DNA from: Sphingopyxis sp. 113P3
Lineage (GTDB): Bacteria > Pseudomonadota > Alphaproteobacteria > Sphingomonadales > Sphingomonadaceae
Direction: 5' to 3'
DNA: 64,000 bases
Assembly (NCBI RefSeq): GCF_001278035.1
Contig: NZ_CP009453.1
Coordinates: 179,438-243,437 of the forward strand
A program made the position numbers and the translations under genes. Below, in pieces: positions 16,233 through 24,265 of the stretch. The notes below the pieces were generated by a model that was not told where the DNA came from, searched no databases, and saw nothing but the letters and a program-made list of their open reading frames with translations. Each line of letters starts with the position of its first letter. Within the stretch, counting starts at the first letter, position 1.

Positions 16233-16733
16233 ATGCCGATCATGGCCGAACATCGCTGGCTTTACCCGATCGACTGGCCCGAGCTGTCGAGAGCCATTCG
16301 CTTCGGCCGCGCCAATGGGCGGTGCGAGCATTGCCATCGCCCGCATGGTCAGCGCGTATTCCACTTGGGCGACGGACGGTGGTGGGACATGGATCGTCGG
16401 CAATGGCGAGACGGGCGCGGAAGGCGGATCAGGGTCGGGGCGATAGACCTCGTGGCGATCGTCCGTATCACGCGGGTCTATATCGCCTGCGCCCACCTCA
16501 ACCATGATCCGACCGACAACGCCCCGCGCAACCTGGCTGCGCTCTGCCAGCGGTGCCACATGATCCACGATGCTGACGAGCATCGGCGTCGTCGATGGCT
16601 CAATGCCTATCGCCGGCGCGCTGTGGCGGACCTGTTCGCGTGGTTCGAAGCGCGCTCGATCATGGCGAACGAGGGTGTGCCACGTGGCACACCTATGCGA
16701 ACATTGAACATGCGAACCCACGAACCTACTTAG
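16233..16733 (+). CDS. HNH-like zinc-motif protein
   Basis: A 166-residue protein with two Cys pairs, C31-E-H-C34 and a later CQRCH, framing CAHLNHDPTDNAPRNLAALC. The latter fits the core of HNH endonucleases (A-H-L-N-H...N...L..LC..CH). It probably binds zinc and may cut DNA. The parS-like palindrome at 16674-16693 lies within its last codons. MAEHRW three codons in is an alternative start. Confidence 0.7.
   Translation: MPIMAEHRWLYPIDWPELSRAIRFGRANGRCEHCHRPHGQRVFHLGDGRWWDMDRRQWRDGRGRRIRVGAIDLVAIVRITRVYIACAHLNHDPTDNAPRNLAALCQRCHMIHDADEHRRRRWLNAYRRRAVADLFAWFEARSIMANEGVPRGTPMRTLNMRTHEPT
16674..16693. promoter_or_regulatory. parS-like palindrome 1
   Basis: GGTGTGCCACGTGGCACACC, a perfect 20-base palindrome. 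Its centre TGTGCCACGTGGCACA follows the parS scheme TGTTNCACGTGNAACA at the outer TGT/ACA and inner CACGTG. A near-identical copy lies at 20143-20162, on the other side of the ParB-like gene. Confidence 0.55.
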
Positions 16734-16858
16734 GAGCTGGCCTTCGTGGCTTCGGGGTGCTGGGGGGTTCAATTCCCGCAGGCTGGCTGATTATCGGTGT
16801 CCTCTTTTTGGCCCTGGCGCTTCGCTATGCGAGCGTCATCTTCATGGAGGGACTGCCT

Positions 16859-17047
16859 ATGATTACACGTTCAAAATCTCGCGCTCGCAAGGCGCACAAG
16901 GTCAAGAACACCAACCTGAACCCAGTGACTAACGTGATGAAGCTCTGTTCTGTTTCTTTCGAGACCGTCTGGGCACTGATCGTTGGCTGGTCTGCTGGTG
17001 TGGCCGGCCCCGCACCATCGGCGCAGTTGCGCCAGCGTCACCGGTAG
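16859..17047 (+). CDS. Small hypothetical protein (62 residues)
   Basis: MITRSKSRARKAHKVKN gives a basic start, followed by one hydrophobic stretch (SVSFETVWALIVGWSAGVAG) and a basic end. GGAGGG seven bases before the ATG supports translation. Not recognised; the 125 bases before it hold no other gene. Confidence 0.45.
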   Translation: MITRSKSRARKAHKVKNTNLNPVTNVMKLCSVSFETVWALIVGWSAGVAGPAPSAQLRQRHR

Positions 17048-17211
17048 GGGGCGGGAGAGCGATCTTCCGCCCTTTGCTTTTGCGGCTCCCGGCAGCGCTA
17101 AACGCGGACTTATTTGCTCGTGGCTGTTTCAAGCGACGAATGACGGGGCGCAGCATTAGGTAGGAGCGCAGCGAGATCGGCTCGCGCGAAATAGCAGAAC
17201 GGGGAAATGGA

Positions 17212-17577
17212 ATGGATACCTTCAACGCTGGCGTCCAATATAACGACTTCAAGGGGACTGTCGCGGCGGACATTTCCGACAACGTCGCGCTTGCCGATTA
17301 TCTGGTGTCCTTGGGGAAGGCCGAAAGTGACGAGCGTGTCGTAGGATTCAGGATCGCTTCCGGAGAGAACCGGGGCACCCCTGTGACTGACGTGTCGCTG
17401 GTGGCATACCTCCTTCGATCTGCTGAATTTGAGCCTGCTCCGGCAGCGGTGCGCGCCGTCGAGGTGCGCGTTACGCCAGGAGAAGCCCTCGCCTTCTTCA
17501 AGCGGTTCGACCTCGTGGCGACCCGGCGCGGCGTGGATTTTAGCGGCACGCACGTGGATGGCCCACACTACGACTGA
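17212..17577 (+). CDS. Hypothetical protein (121 residues)
   Basis: A soluble acidic protein, unrecognised: MDTFNAGVQYNDFKGTVAADISDNVALADYLVSLGKAE, then RVTPGEALAFFKRFDLVATRRG. Codon use is normal for the region. It stands alone on the plus strand opposite the ParB-like gene. Confidence 0.55.
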   Translation: MDTFNAGVQYNDFKGTVAADISDNVALADYLVSLGKAESDERVVGFRIASGENRGTPVTDVSLVAYLLRSAEFEPAPAAVRAVEVRVTPGEALAFFKRFDLVATRRGVDFSGTHVDGPHYD

Positions 17578-17652
17578 GGCTATAACTTAGCCGCAATCGC
17601 GCCGCCCGTCCCTTGTGGGCGGGCGGCGCGCGCTGGCCTGCAAGGGCAGCGG

Positions 17653-17685
17653 GCGCGACAGCCATGCGGGGCATGGCTGTCGCGC
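17653..17685. terminator. Long perfect hairpin between convergent genes
   Basis: GCGCGACAGCCATG, loop CGGGG, and its exact complement: 14 pairs. It sits between the stops of the plus-strand gene ending at 17577 and the minus-strand ParB-like gene ending at 17750, so it can serve both directions. No T-run. Confidence 0.6.
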
Positions 17686-17749
17686 TGGCGGCGAGGGCGC
17701 TGCTGAGACGGAGGGAAGGGGGCCGATTATCACCGGCCCCCCGATCAGA

Positions 17750-19603
17750 TCAGGCCATTTCATCGTCGGCAAATTCGCCGCGCTCCATGTCGTCGTCCTC
17801 GATCCCGTCACCGTCCATGTCGGTGTCGAAATCCTCCGGGTCGGCCTCGGGCTGATCGAACGCGCCAATCTTCATTGGGGCAGGTAGCCACCCTCCCGGA
17901 AGCCGTCCCGACACATTGACGGCAAGATCACCCTTCTTCTTGATGGTCGCGCAATTCTCGGCGCTGGAAGCACCGCATTCCTCGCGCAACAGGTCGATCA
18001 TCGCGGCTCGGCGCATCTTGTCGAACAGTGCGATGGGGGCGGTCCAACGGGCTGCGATGTCCACGCCGGTCGCGCGCGCGATCTGCTCGAAATGGTGATG
18101 CCGACTGCCGGGGGAGCCACCCGCGAACACAGTGCCGTCAACGGTCATGGCGACAAGGCCCGCCAGCAATGCCATCTTGTCGTCGCTGGTCATGGCGCGG
18201 ATTGCCTCGAACCGGCCTTCGGCGGGGATCGATGCGAAGCGGGTCGCCATCACTTCCTCGACGGGACGAACGTCGCTCGTTGCCATAAGCTCGTCGGCCA
18301 CATCGGTCGCGACCGTCTTGGCCTGAACCTCAAGGGCCATTTGGTAGCTGTGCGCGCCGTGGAGCAACTGGCCTGCAAGGCTGTCCAGCATGATGTCGAG
18401 CGCCAGCGCCGGGTCGGCCGCGACGGCTTCCTGCACGATCTGCGTCTTGATGCGGGTCAGGTCCGCGAACAGGCTGTTGCTATAGAGGGGTTGGGGTTCG
18501 CCGCTGCTCGCTTTGGGCTTCGCCTCGGCCTTGGCGCGATAGAAGCTCTTGCCGAGCGAACCGTCATGCGAAACCCATAGCGCCACGCCCCCGACTGCGA
18601 CCTGCTCCGCATTGAACGCCCGCATCGCTTCGGTGAGGGTGTCGCGCTCGTCGGACAGCGGCTCGATGCCGTCGCTATCTTCGCCCTCGGCCTCGGCAAT
18701 CGCCTCGATTTCGGCATCGATGGCGGCAAGCCGCGCCGCCTCGTCCTCGGTCGGCTCGCGGGTGGCCGGATAGATGCTGCCCTTCATGTAGAGATCATAG
18801 GGCCGTTCCAGCGTGGCGCGGACCTCGTGCCAACCGATCGCACGATATTCGTCCGCAATGCCGTCCAGCTTTTCTTCGGCCAGTTCCTGCACAAGCTCGG
18901 GCTGGTCGGCAAAGCCTTCCGCTCCTTGGCTGAACAGGTCCACCGTTATCGTCCCGCCCTTCGCCTCATAGGCATCGCGCCCGACGAACAGGAACGCACC
19001 GCTGGTGGTGTCCACCTTCTCCGTGGTGAGCATCCGCCGGATGGTGTGGGCGTGACCATTCGCCGCCTTGCAGACCTTGATCTGCTGGTCGTGATCCTCG
19101 GTGAGGGTGAGCGCGCGCGCCGCCTCAAGCGACAACTGGTCCTTGGCGATCAGGTCGATCAGCGTGGGTGCGAGCGCGGAAAGGCGAAGCATCTTGTAGA
19201 CGAAACTGACTGCCTGACCGAACCGAGCTGCGATTTCCTCGGCGTCCATGCCGGTGTCGCGCAGTGCCGCAAAGGCGCGGATGCTGTCGGCGGGGTGCAT
19301 GTCCTCGCGCTGGAAGTTCTCCGCGAGCGACAGTTCGATGGCCTCCTCCTTGGTGCGGACCTCGACGGGGAAGGTGTCGTTGTTCTTGATCCGCTTGCGC
19401 TTCGCCAGTTCCTTGAGGCCCCGATAGCGCCGCCCTCCGGCGAACACATAGAACAGGCCCTCGTCCTCGTAGGCGACAAGGTTCTGCAACAGGCCGTGCG
19501 CGGCAATGTCGTCGGCCATCGCTTCCACGGCGGAAGGCTTCACGCGCCGCTGATTGAGCGGGGAAAGGCGAAGCTGCGACAGCTTGATGGTGGTGATACC
19601 CAT
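17750..19603 (-). CDS. ParB/RepB nuclease-domain protein (617 residues)
   Basis: The N-terminal ParB/Sulfiredoxin-like domain has SPLNQRR, ADDIAAHGLLQNLVAYE, FAGGRRYRGLKEL and LSLAENFQREDMHPAD. The middle helix-turn-helix domain has ARFGQAVSFVYKMLRLS. The C-terminal half is long and acidic, ending in an Asp/Glu-rich tail. It is far longer than chromosomal ParB and resembles plasmid accessory ParB-like proteins; it is a distant paralogue of the protein at 44951-47020. The start at 19603 has AGGAG nearby. parS-like palindromes lie either side. No parA is in the window. Confidence 0.85.
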   Translation of the reverse strand: MGITTIKLSQLRLSPLNQRRVKPSAVEAMADDIAAHGLLQNLVAYEDEGLFYVFAGGRRYRGLKELAKRKRIKNNDTFPVEVRTKEEAIELSLAENFQREDMHPADSIRAFAALRDTGMDAEEIAARFGQAVSFVYKMLRLSALAPTLIDLIAKDQLSLEAARALTLTEDHDQQIKVCKAANGHAHTIRRMLTTEKVDTTSGAFLFVGRDAYEAKGGTITVDLFSQGAEGFADQPELVQELAEEKLDGIADEYRAIGWHEVRATLERPYDLYMKGSIYPATREPTEDEAARLAAIDAEIEAIAEAEGEDSDGIEPLSDERDTLTEAMRAFNAEQVAVGGVALWVSHDGSLGKSFYRAKAEAKPKASSGEPQPLYSNSLFADLTRIKTQIVQEAVAADPALALDIMLDSLAGQLLHGAHSYQMALEVQAKTVATDVADELMATSDVRPVEEVMATRFASIPAEGRFEAIRAMTSDDKMALLAGLVAMTVDGTVFAGGSPGSRHHHFEQIARATGVDIAARWTAPIALFDKMRRAAMIDLLREECGASSAENCATIKKKGDLAVNVSGRLPGGWLPAPMKIGAFDQPEADPEDFDTDMDGDGIEDDDMERGEFADDEMA

Positions 19604-19646
19604 GATGAAACTCCTGTGATCTGTGGTGTCGATTGGGGGGAAAGGG

Positions 19647-19838
19647 TCAGCCTTCGAGGCTTGCCAGCTCGTCGAACTCGGCTGATGCGCGGGTCGCGGC
19701 GTCGCCTGCGTAGGTCGCGCCGGATCGTGGATAGAAGAACACGCGGTCGCCTTTGGCGTAGGGGGTGCCGTCTGCACTGGTCCCGCCCACCTTGGCCCGT
19801 TTCCAGTAGGGATCGCCCTTGTATCGGGTGTAAGCCAT
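19647..19838 (-). CDS. Small hypothetical protein (63 residues)
   Basis: MAYTRYKGDPYWKRAKVGG, with VFFYPRSGATYAGDAA in the middle; basic at the start and acidic at the end. It has a good AGGAGAAAGGA site and lies 43 bases before the ParB-like gene on the same strand, behind structured leader copy B. Not recognised. Confidence 0.55.
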   Translation of the reverse strand: MAYTRYKGDPYWKRAKVGGTSADGTPYAKGDRVFFYPRSGATYAGDAATRASAEFDELASLEG

Positions 19839-19899
19839 TGTCCTTTCTCCTTCTTCCTGCGGCTGAAAGCCGGTTGCCGCAGCAACCGGGTCTGCCTCT

Positions 19900-20069
19900 C
19901 CGGCGAGGAGCGGGATGGGGAGGGAGGAGGAAAATCGATGGCCTTGGCGCGGGCAGGCCGCCCTAGCGCGGCCGACGCCCGTCAGGGCGTCGGGTGCCGC
20001 GCTTGGCGGACAACACGGGGGCGTCTATTTTCCTTCGGGAACGAAAGGGCAGCAGCCCTTGGTGTTCCC
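19900..20069 (-). ncRNA. Structured leader element, copy B
   Basis: A 170-base homologue of the element at 15417-15576. The variable hairpin is CGACGCCC-GTCA-GGGCGTCG (19973-19992): compared with copy A, one G-C pair is A-T and two pairs are added. The next stem is GCCGC/GCGGC where copy A has a G-T wobble. The end hairpin is GGGAAC-GA-AAGGGC-AGCA-GCCCTT-GGT-GTTCCC. It lies 62 bases before the ATG of the 63-residue gene, almost the same distance as in copy A. Confidence 0.55.
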
Positions 20070-20141
20070 CGCGCTGGCGGGCCTCCGGGGGAGGGCCGCG
20101 GCGCTATGCGAGTGAAGTCGCGCCCATCGGGCGGCGGCGAC

Positions 20142-20163
20142 AGGTGTGCCATGTGGCACACCT
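20142..20163. promoter_or_regulatory. parS-like palindrome 2
   Basis: Core GGTGTGCCATGTGGCACACC, with one further complementary base at each end. It differs from the site at 16674 only at the central base. It lies just upstream of leader copy B, with respect to the minus-strand genes. Confidence 0.55.
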
Positions 20164-20276
20164 CACGCGAGGATCGTTACCCTTTGGGCCGAGACGCCGG
20201 CACGGTGGCTCGGTCGGCGCACGCCAGGGCGCCGATAGAGCCGTGCCCGGCAGGGTCGCGCCCGACTTGGTTTGGT

Positions 20277-20663
20277 TCAATGCGACAGGGCGTCGATAAC
20301 CTTGCATTCGGCAACGATGCTGGCGTTGCAGGTGTCACCCCACTGCGCGATTTCCGACCTCAGCGCCGAGAGGTCGGCCAGTTTGCGATCGATCTCCGCG
20401 ATGTGGACCGCGGCGATCTGATCGGCCTCGGCGCAGGATCCCCGCGGATCATCTGCAAGACGCAGAAGCGCGCGGACCTGATTCAGCGTGAAACCCAGAT
20501 CACGCGAGCGTTTGATGAAGGACAGGCGATCAAGGTGCGAGCGATCGTAGAGCCGATAGTTGCCACCGCTACGGATGGGAGCGGGAACCAGCCCTTCTGC
20601 CTCGTAGAAACGGACCGTCTCTATCTTCAACCCAGTGCGCTTTGCGATCTCACCGATTTTCAT
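20277..20663 (-). CDS. MerR-family metal-responsive activator
   Basis: A 128-residue regulator with a winged-helix start MKIGEIAKRTGLKIETVRFYE and RSGGNYRLYDRSHLDRLSFIKRSRDLGF, then a dimer helix and Cys residues at GSCAEAD, DTCNAS and AECK that could bind a metal ion. This fits the CadR/PbrR/ZntR-like group, not mercury MerR. It is divergent from the CDF/czc operon across a typical MerR promoter, so it should activate that operon on sensing a divalent metal. Confidence 0.88.
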   Translation of the reverse strand: MKIGEIAKRTGLKIETVRFYEAEGLVPAPIRSGGNYRLYDRSHLDRLSFIKRSRDLGFTLNQVRALLRLADDPRGSCAEADQIAAVHIAEIDRKLADLSALRSEIAQWGDTCNASIVAECKVIDALSH

Positions 20664-20674
20664 CGCCGAACCTC

Positions 20675-20706
20675 TTGACCCTCTAGTAGGATGAGGGTTC
20701 ATATAG
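20675..20706 (+). promoter_or_regulatory. MerR-type promoter and operator of the metal operon
   Basis: TTGACC and ATATAG are about 20 bases apart, longer than the usual 17. Between them is the dyad ACCCTC-N9-GAGGGT (20678-20698). Overlong spacing plus a dyad in the spacer is the hallmark of MerR-activated promoters. It drives the operon starting at 20737. Confidence 0.8.
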
Positions 20707-20736
20707 GGCGTCTGATCCACGAATCGAGCTTCGATA

Positions 20737-21387
20737 ATGGCAGACGCTTGTTGCTCATCAAAACGCGACACGATCGCGGAACTTGGTCGCAAGGCCGAGC
20801 AGCGCCGCGTGCTCATCATCGTGATGCTCATCAATCTCGCGATGTTCGTGGTCGAGTTTGGCGGCGGCGTCGTCGCGCGTTCCTCTGCCTTGATGGCGGA
20901 TTCGGTCGACATGTTCGGCGACGCGGTGGTCTATGCGCTCAGTCTCTATGCATTGCATCGGGGTGCGCGCTGGGAAGCGGGGGCAGCACTGGCGAAGGGT
21001 GGCATCATCCTGGCTTTCGGCGTCGCGGTCATTTTCGAGATCGCTGACAAGATTGCGAACGGCGTTCCTCCGGCATCGGGCTTGATGCTCGGGGTTGGCA
21101 GCGCCGCGCTGGTTGCGAACCTAATCTGCCTCGCGCTGCTCTGGCGCTTCCGCCGCGAGAATGTGAACATGTCGAGCACGTTCGAGTGCTCGCGCAATGA
21201 TGTCGCGTCAAACGTCGGGGTTCTCGCGGCTGCCGGATTGGTCGGCCTGACCGGCTCGGCTTGGCCGGACATCATCGTCGGCGGGTTGATCGCCGTGATC
21301 TTCCTGCGCTCGGCATGGCGCGTGCTTGGGGAAGCCTGGCCGGCATGGCGTGCCGCGAAGGCACCGGCTCGCGAGTTATTGCAATGA
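20737..21387 (+). CDS. Cation diffusion facilitator exporter (CDF)
   Basis: A 216-residue, six-helix metal/proton antiporter. Zinc-site residues appear in the second helix (LMADSVDMFGDAVVYALSL) and the fifth (NDVASNVGVLAAAG). The N-terminus MADACCSSK has a Cys pair. It is shorter than FieF-type proteins and lacks the usual cytoplasmic C-terminal domain. First gene behind the MerR promoter; its stop overlaps the next ATG. Confidence 0.88.
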   Translation: MADACCSSKRDTIAELGRKAEQRRVLIIVMLINLAMFVVEFGGGVVARSSALMADSVDMFGDAVVYALSLYALHRGARWEAGAALAKGGIILAFGVAVIFEIADKIANGVPPASGLMLGVGSAALVANLICLALLWRFRRENVNMSSTFECSRNDVASNVGVLAAAGLVGLTGSAWPDIIVGGLIAVIFLRSAWRVLGEAWPAWRAAKAPARELLQ

Positions 21388-21749
21388 CATGGAAACCTCT
21401 CCGTGGTAAGGGCGGGTTCGTGCGAGCCTTTTTGCCTCTCCTGACATGCCTGATGCTGGTCCTCACCAGTTTCTCCGGCATGGCTCACGCCGCCGATCTG
21501 GCGGGGGGGAGCATCGCGGGCGTCGAGTTCACAATCCATACCGATGGCGACATCGATCAAGTGCCATCGGATTCGGACAAGAACGTCCCGCACCATCACA
21601 ATTATTGCCACGGGCATGACGTTGGTGCGCCTGCGCGCACGACGATGGAATATACCCACGTCCTCACGATGCCCAAGCCGACTATCTCCGCCTCTGCGTC
21701 GCTCGATGGCCGCACCGGCACGGTCCATTTGAGACCCCCCCAAGCCTGA
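21384..21749 (+). CDS. Small exported His-containing protein (CzcI-like position)
   Basis: A 121-residue protein with a signal peptide (FLPLLTCLMLVLTSFSGMAHA) and a mature part with NVPHHHNYCHGHDVG, a likely metal-binding cluster. It overlaps the CDF stop and precedes czcC, the place held by czcI in czc operons. It may buffer periplasmic metal. No closer family was recognised. Confidence 0.65.
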   Translation: MTWKPLRGKGGFVRAFLPLLTCLMLVLTSFSGMAHAADLAGGSIAGVEFTIHTDGDIDQVPSDSDKNVPHHHNYCHGHDVGAPARTTMEYTHVLTMPKPTISASASLDGRTGTVHLRPPQA

Positions 21750-21759
21750 CGTCCGATTT

Positions 21760-21779
21760 GGGCGCGCGTTGGCGCGCCC
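21760..21779 (+). other. Hairpin before czcC
   Basis: GGGCGCGC, GTTG, GCGCGCCC: an 8-pair stem in the 60-base gap before czcC. It could adjust expression between the first two genes and the RND pump; no T-run. Confidence 0.45.
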
Positions 21780-21809
21780 CTGTCGATCATCGTCAGGAGT
21801 CCTATTTTC

Positions 21810-23087
21810 ATGCATCGTATCCTCGCGGCCATGCTGGCCGCAGCGTCGTGCGCCACTATGGCGCAGGCGCAGGTCGGACCGTCCGCGCCTTTTGCGCAGG
21901 ACGCGCCGGTCTACACGCTTGACCAAGCGGTCAGTGCAGCGGGCGGTTCGGCCCCTGCTGCCGAAGCGGCAACAGCCGCGATCGATGCGGCCCGCGCGGG
22001 CCGCACGGTCGCCGGACTGCGGCCCAACCCGGTTGTCCAGGGCCAGGTTGAGAACGTCATCGGCTCGGGTCCGTATCGTGGGGTCCGCAGCGCGGAATCC
22101 ACGGTCGGCTTTGCGATCCCGATCGAGCTAGGCGGCAAGCGCGGCGCCCGCGTCGCGGTCGCCAATGCGCAATTATCCCGGGCCGAGATCCAGGCCGCGA
22201 TCATCGCGGCGGATGTCCGGCTTCAGGTGACGCAGCTTTATGTCGAAGCGGTCGCGGCCGATCGCCGGGTGGCGACGGCGCGGGATCAGGCCCGGATCGC
22301 CAGCGACGCGCTGCGGGCTGCGAGCGTTCGCGTGCAGGCGGGGCGCGCCTCCCCGCTCGAGCAACAGCGCGCAGATGTCGCGCGCATCAACGCCGACGCC
22401 AATGTGGAGCGGCAGCTTCGCTTGGCTGAGGCGGCGCGGGCCAATCTGGCGCGCCGGATCGGGCGACCGATTGACGGTGCGCTCGATGACACGCTGCTCG
22501 ATCGCCTCCCGGGGGCGAACGTCTATGGGCCGATCGCGCCGGCTGACACGACCGGCACGCTGGCGCTGGCGGCGGCCAACGCGGATTTCTCGATCGCCGA
22601 GGCCGGCGTGCGGCTCGCGCGCGCTAATCGCGTCCCTGACCTGAACGTCGGACCTGCGATCCGCCGACTGGAAGCGACCAACGACATGGCGGCGGTGTTC
22701 ACCGTGTCGATCCCGATCCCGGTGTTCAACAACGGTCGCGCGGCGATCGCGCAGGCGACCGCGCAGCGGACGCAGGCGGATGCACAGCGCCGCGTGACCG
22801 CGCTCGACATCGAACAGGCCATCACGGACGCGCAGGCACAGGCGGCCAATGCCGCGACGACCGCACGCGCGGCGTCGGGGCCGGCGCTGGCGGCTGCGCA
22901 GGAGGCCGCCCGCATCGCCCGGATTGGCTATCGCGAGGGCAAGTTCGGCCAGCTCGAATTGCTCGATGCGGAACGCACCCTCGCCGAGACGCGGGTCGCC
23001 GCGATCGACGCGCTCGCCAACTATCAAAATGCCCGCGCGCAGGTGGAGCGATTGACCGCTCCTGCGCCCAATGGGGGAAACCAGTGA
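21810..23087 (+). CDS. czcC: Outer-membrane channel CzcC (TolC family)
   Basis: A 425-residue protein with signal peptide MHRILAAMLAAASCATMAQAQ and the two repeated coiled-coil halves of outer-membrane efflux proteins (for example ADRRVATARDQARIASDALRAA and FGQLELLDAERTLAETRVAAIDALANYQNARAQVE). It forms the exit duct of the tripartite heavy-metal RND pump with the next two genes. AGGAG precedes the ATG; the stop overlaps czcB. Confidence 0.9.
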   Translation: MHRILAAMLAAASCATMAQAQVGPSAPFAQDAPVYTLDQAVSAAGGSAPAAEAATAAIDAARAGRTVAGLRPNPVVQGQVENVIGSGPYRGVRSAESTVGFAIPIELGGKRGARVAVANAQLSRAEIQAAIIAADVRLQVTQLYVEAVAADRRVATARDQARIASDALRAASVRVQAGRASPLEQQRADVARINADANVERQLRLAEAARANLARRIGRPIDGALDDTLLDRLPGANVYGPIAPADTTGTLALAAANADFSIAEAGVRLARANRVPDLNVGPAIRRLEATNDMAAVFTVSIPIPVFNNGRAAIAQATAQRTQADAQRRVTALDIEQAITDAQAQAANAATTARAASGPALAAAQEAARIARIGYREGKFGQLELLDAERTLAETRVAAIDALANYQNARAQVERLTAPAPNGGNQ

Positions 23088-24262
23088 TGAAGAACTTCTA
23101 TCTCGCGGGCGTCGCATCGCTCGCCCTGCTGCTGGCTGCCTGTGGCGGCAAGGATGCCGGGAACGAGGCGACCGCCAATGCCGCAGCCGGTAACGAAGCG
23201 GCAGGCGCGGAAAAGGGCGGTGCCGAAGGCGGTCATGCCGATGAAGGCGTGGTCACGCTGGGCGCCGATCAGATCGCCGCAGCGGGCGTGCAGATTGGAC
23301 GGCCGATTATCGGTGGGGCCGGGACGATCGAGCTGCCTGCGATCATTGAGGGCGACCCGCAAGGGACGCAAGTGGTGTCGGCCGCCATCGCGGGACGCGT
23401 AGTTTCGCTAACCCGCAACCTCGGCCAATCGGTCGGCCGCGGCCAGACCATCGCGGTCATCGAGAGCCGCGAGGCGGCGCAGATCAAGGGCGAGGTCGAG
23501 GCGGCGCGTGCGCGGCTCCAGCTCGCCAATTCGAACCTCGCACGCGAGCAGCGGTTGTTCGCGCAGAAGGTGTCGCCCGAGCAGGATCTGATCGCAGCTC
23601 GCACGGCCGCGACGGAGGCGCGGATCGCGCTGACGCAGGCACAGAGCATGGTGTCGGCTGCGGGCGTCGGCGGCGGCGGTCTCAACCGGCTCGGCATCGC
23701 CGCGCCGATCTCGGGCCAGATCATTGCTCGCCCCGTGACGCTGGGACAGACGGTTGCGGCGGACGCGGAACTCTATCGCATTGCGAACCTGAGCCAGGTG
23801 TCGATCGCCCTCAACCTGAAGGCTGAGGATGCAGGTCGGGTGCGTCCCGGCAACACGGTGCTGGTCAAGGCGGCGGGCCGTCAGGCGACCGCGCGCGTCA
23901 CTTTCGTGTCGCCGGCGCTCGATCCGCAAACGCGGCTCGTGCCCGCGCTCGCCACCCTCGACAACAGGGGCGGCGAATGGCGGGTCGGCGAACCGGTGAC
24001 GGCCGCCGTCCAGCTCACGGGCAGCGGGGGTAGCGGCGCAATCCGCGTGCCGACGACGGCCGTGCAGAGCTTCGAGGGCAAGTCGGTCGTGTTCGTTCGC
24101 ACACCTACGGGCTTCAAGGCGACCCCGGTGCAGCTCGGCGATGCGTCGGGCGACACGGTGATCGTCCGCTCGGGTCTCACCGGCAACGAACAAATCGCCA
24201 CCACCGGAAGCTTCACGCTCAAGGCCGAGATCGGCAAGGGCGAAGCGAGCCACGAGGATTAA
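23087..24262 (+). CDS. czcB: Periplasmic adaptor CzcB (RND membrane fusion protein)
   Basis: A 391-residue lipoprotein-type adaptor with signal and lipobox (LALLLAACGGKD). Then come a barrel-sandwich domain (VVSLTRNLGQSVGRGQTIAVIESREAAQ), a coiled-coil hairpin (IKGEVEAARARLQLANSNL) and a beta-barrel (IALNLKAEDAGRVRPGNTVLV). It links CzcA to CzcC. ATG at 23087 overlaps the czcC stop; a GTG three bases earlier is possible. Confidence 0.9.
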   Translation: MKNFYLAGVASLALLLAACGGKDAGNEATANAAAGNEAAGAEKGGAEGGHADEGVVTLGADQIAAAGVQIGRPIIGGAGTIELPAIIEGDPQGTQVVSAAIAGRVVSLTRNLGQSVGRGQTIAVIESREAAQIKGEVEAARARLQLANSNLAREQRLFAQKVSPEQDLIAARTAATEARIALTQAQSMVSAAGVGGGGLNRLGIAAPISGQIIARPVTLGQTVAADAELYRIANLSQVSIALNLKAEDAGRVRPGNTVLVKAAGRQATARVTFVSPALDPQTRLVPALATLDNRGGEWRVGEPVTAAVQLTGSGGSGAIRVPTTAVQSFEGKSVVFVRTPTGFKATPVQLGDASGDTVIVRSGLTGNEQIATTGSFTLKAEIGKGEASHED

Positions 24263-24265
24263 GCC

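Noticed and set aside
16765..16795. tRNA-like T-arm (GGGGGTTCAATTCCCGC)
   Set aside because: One T-stem mismatch, no CCA end, and no acceptor, D or anticodon arms upstream; a chance match or at most a very decayed attachment relic.
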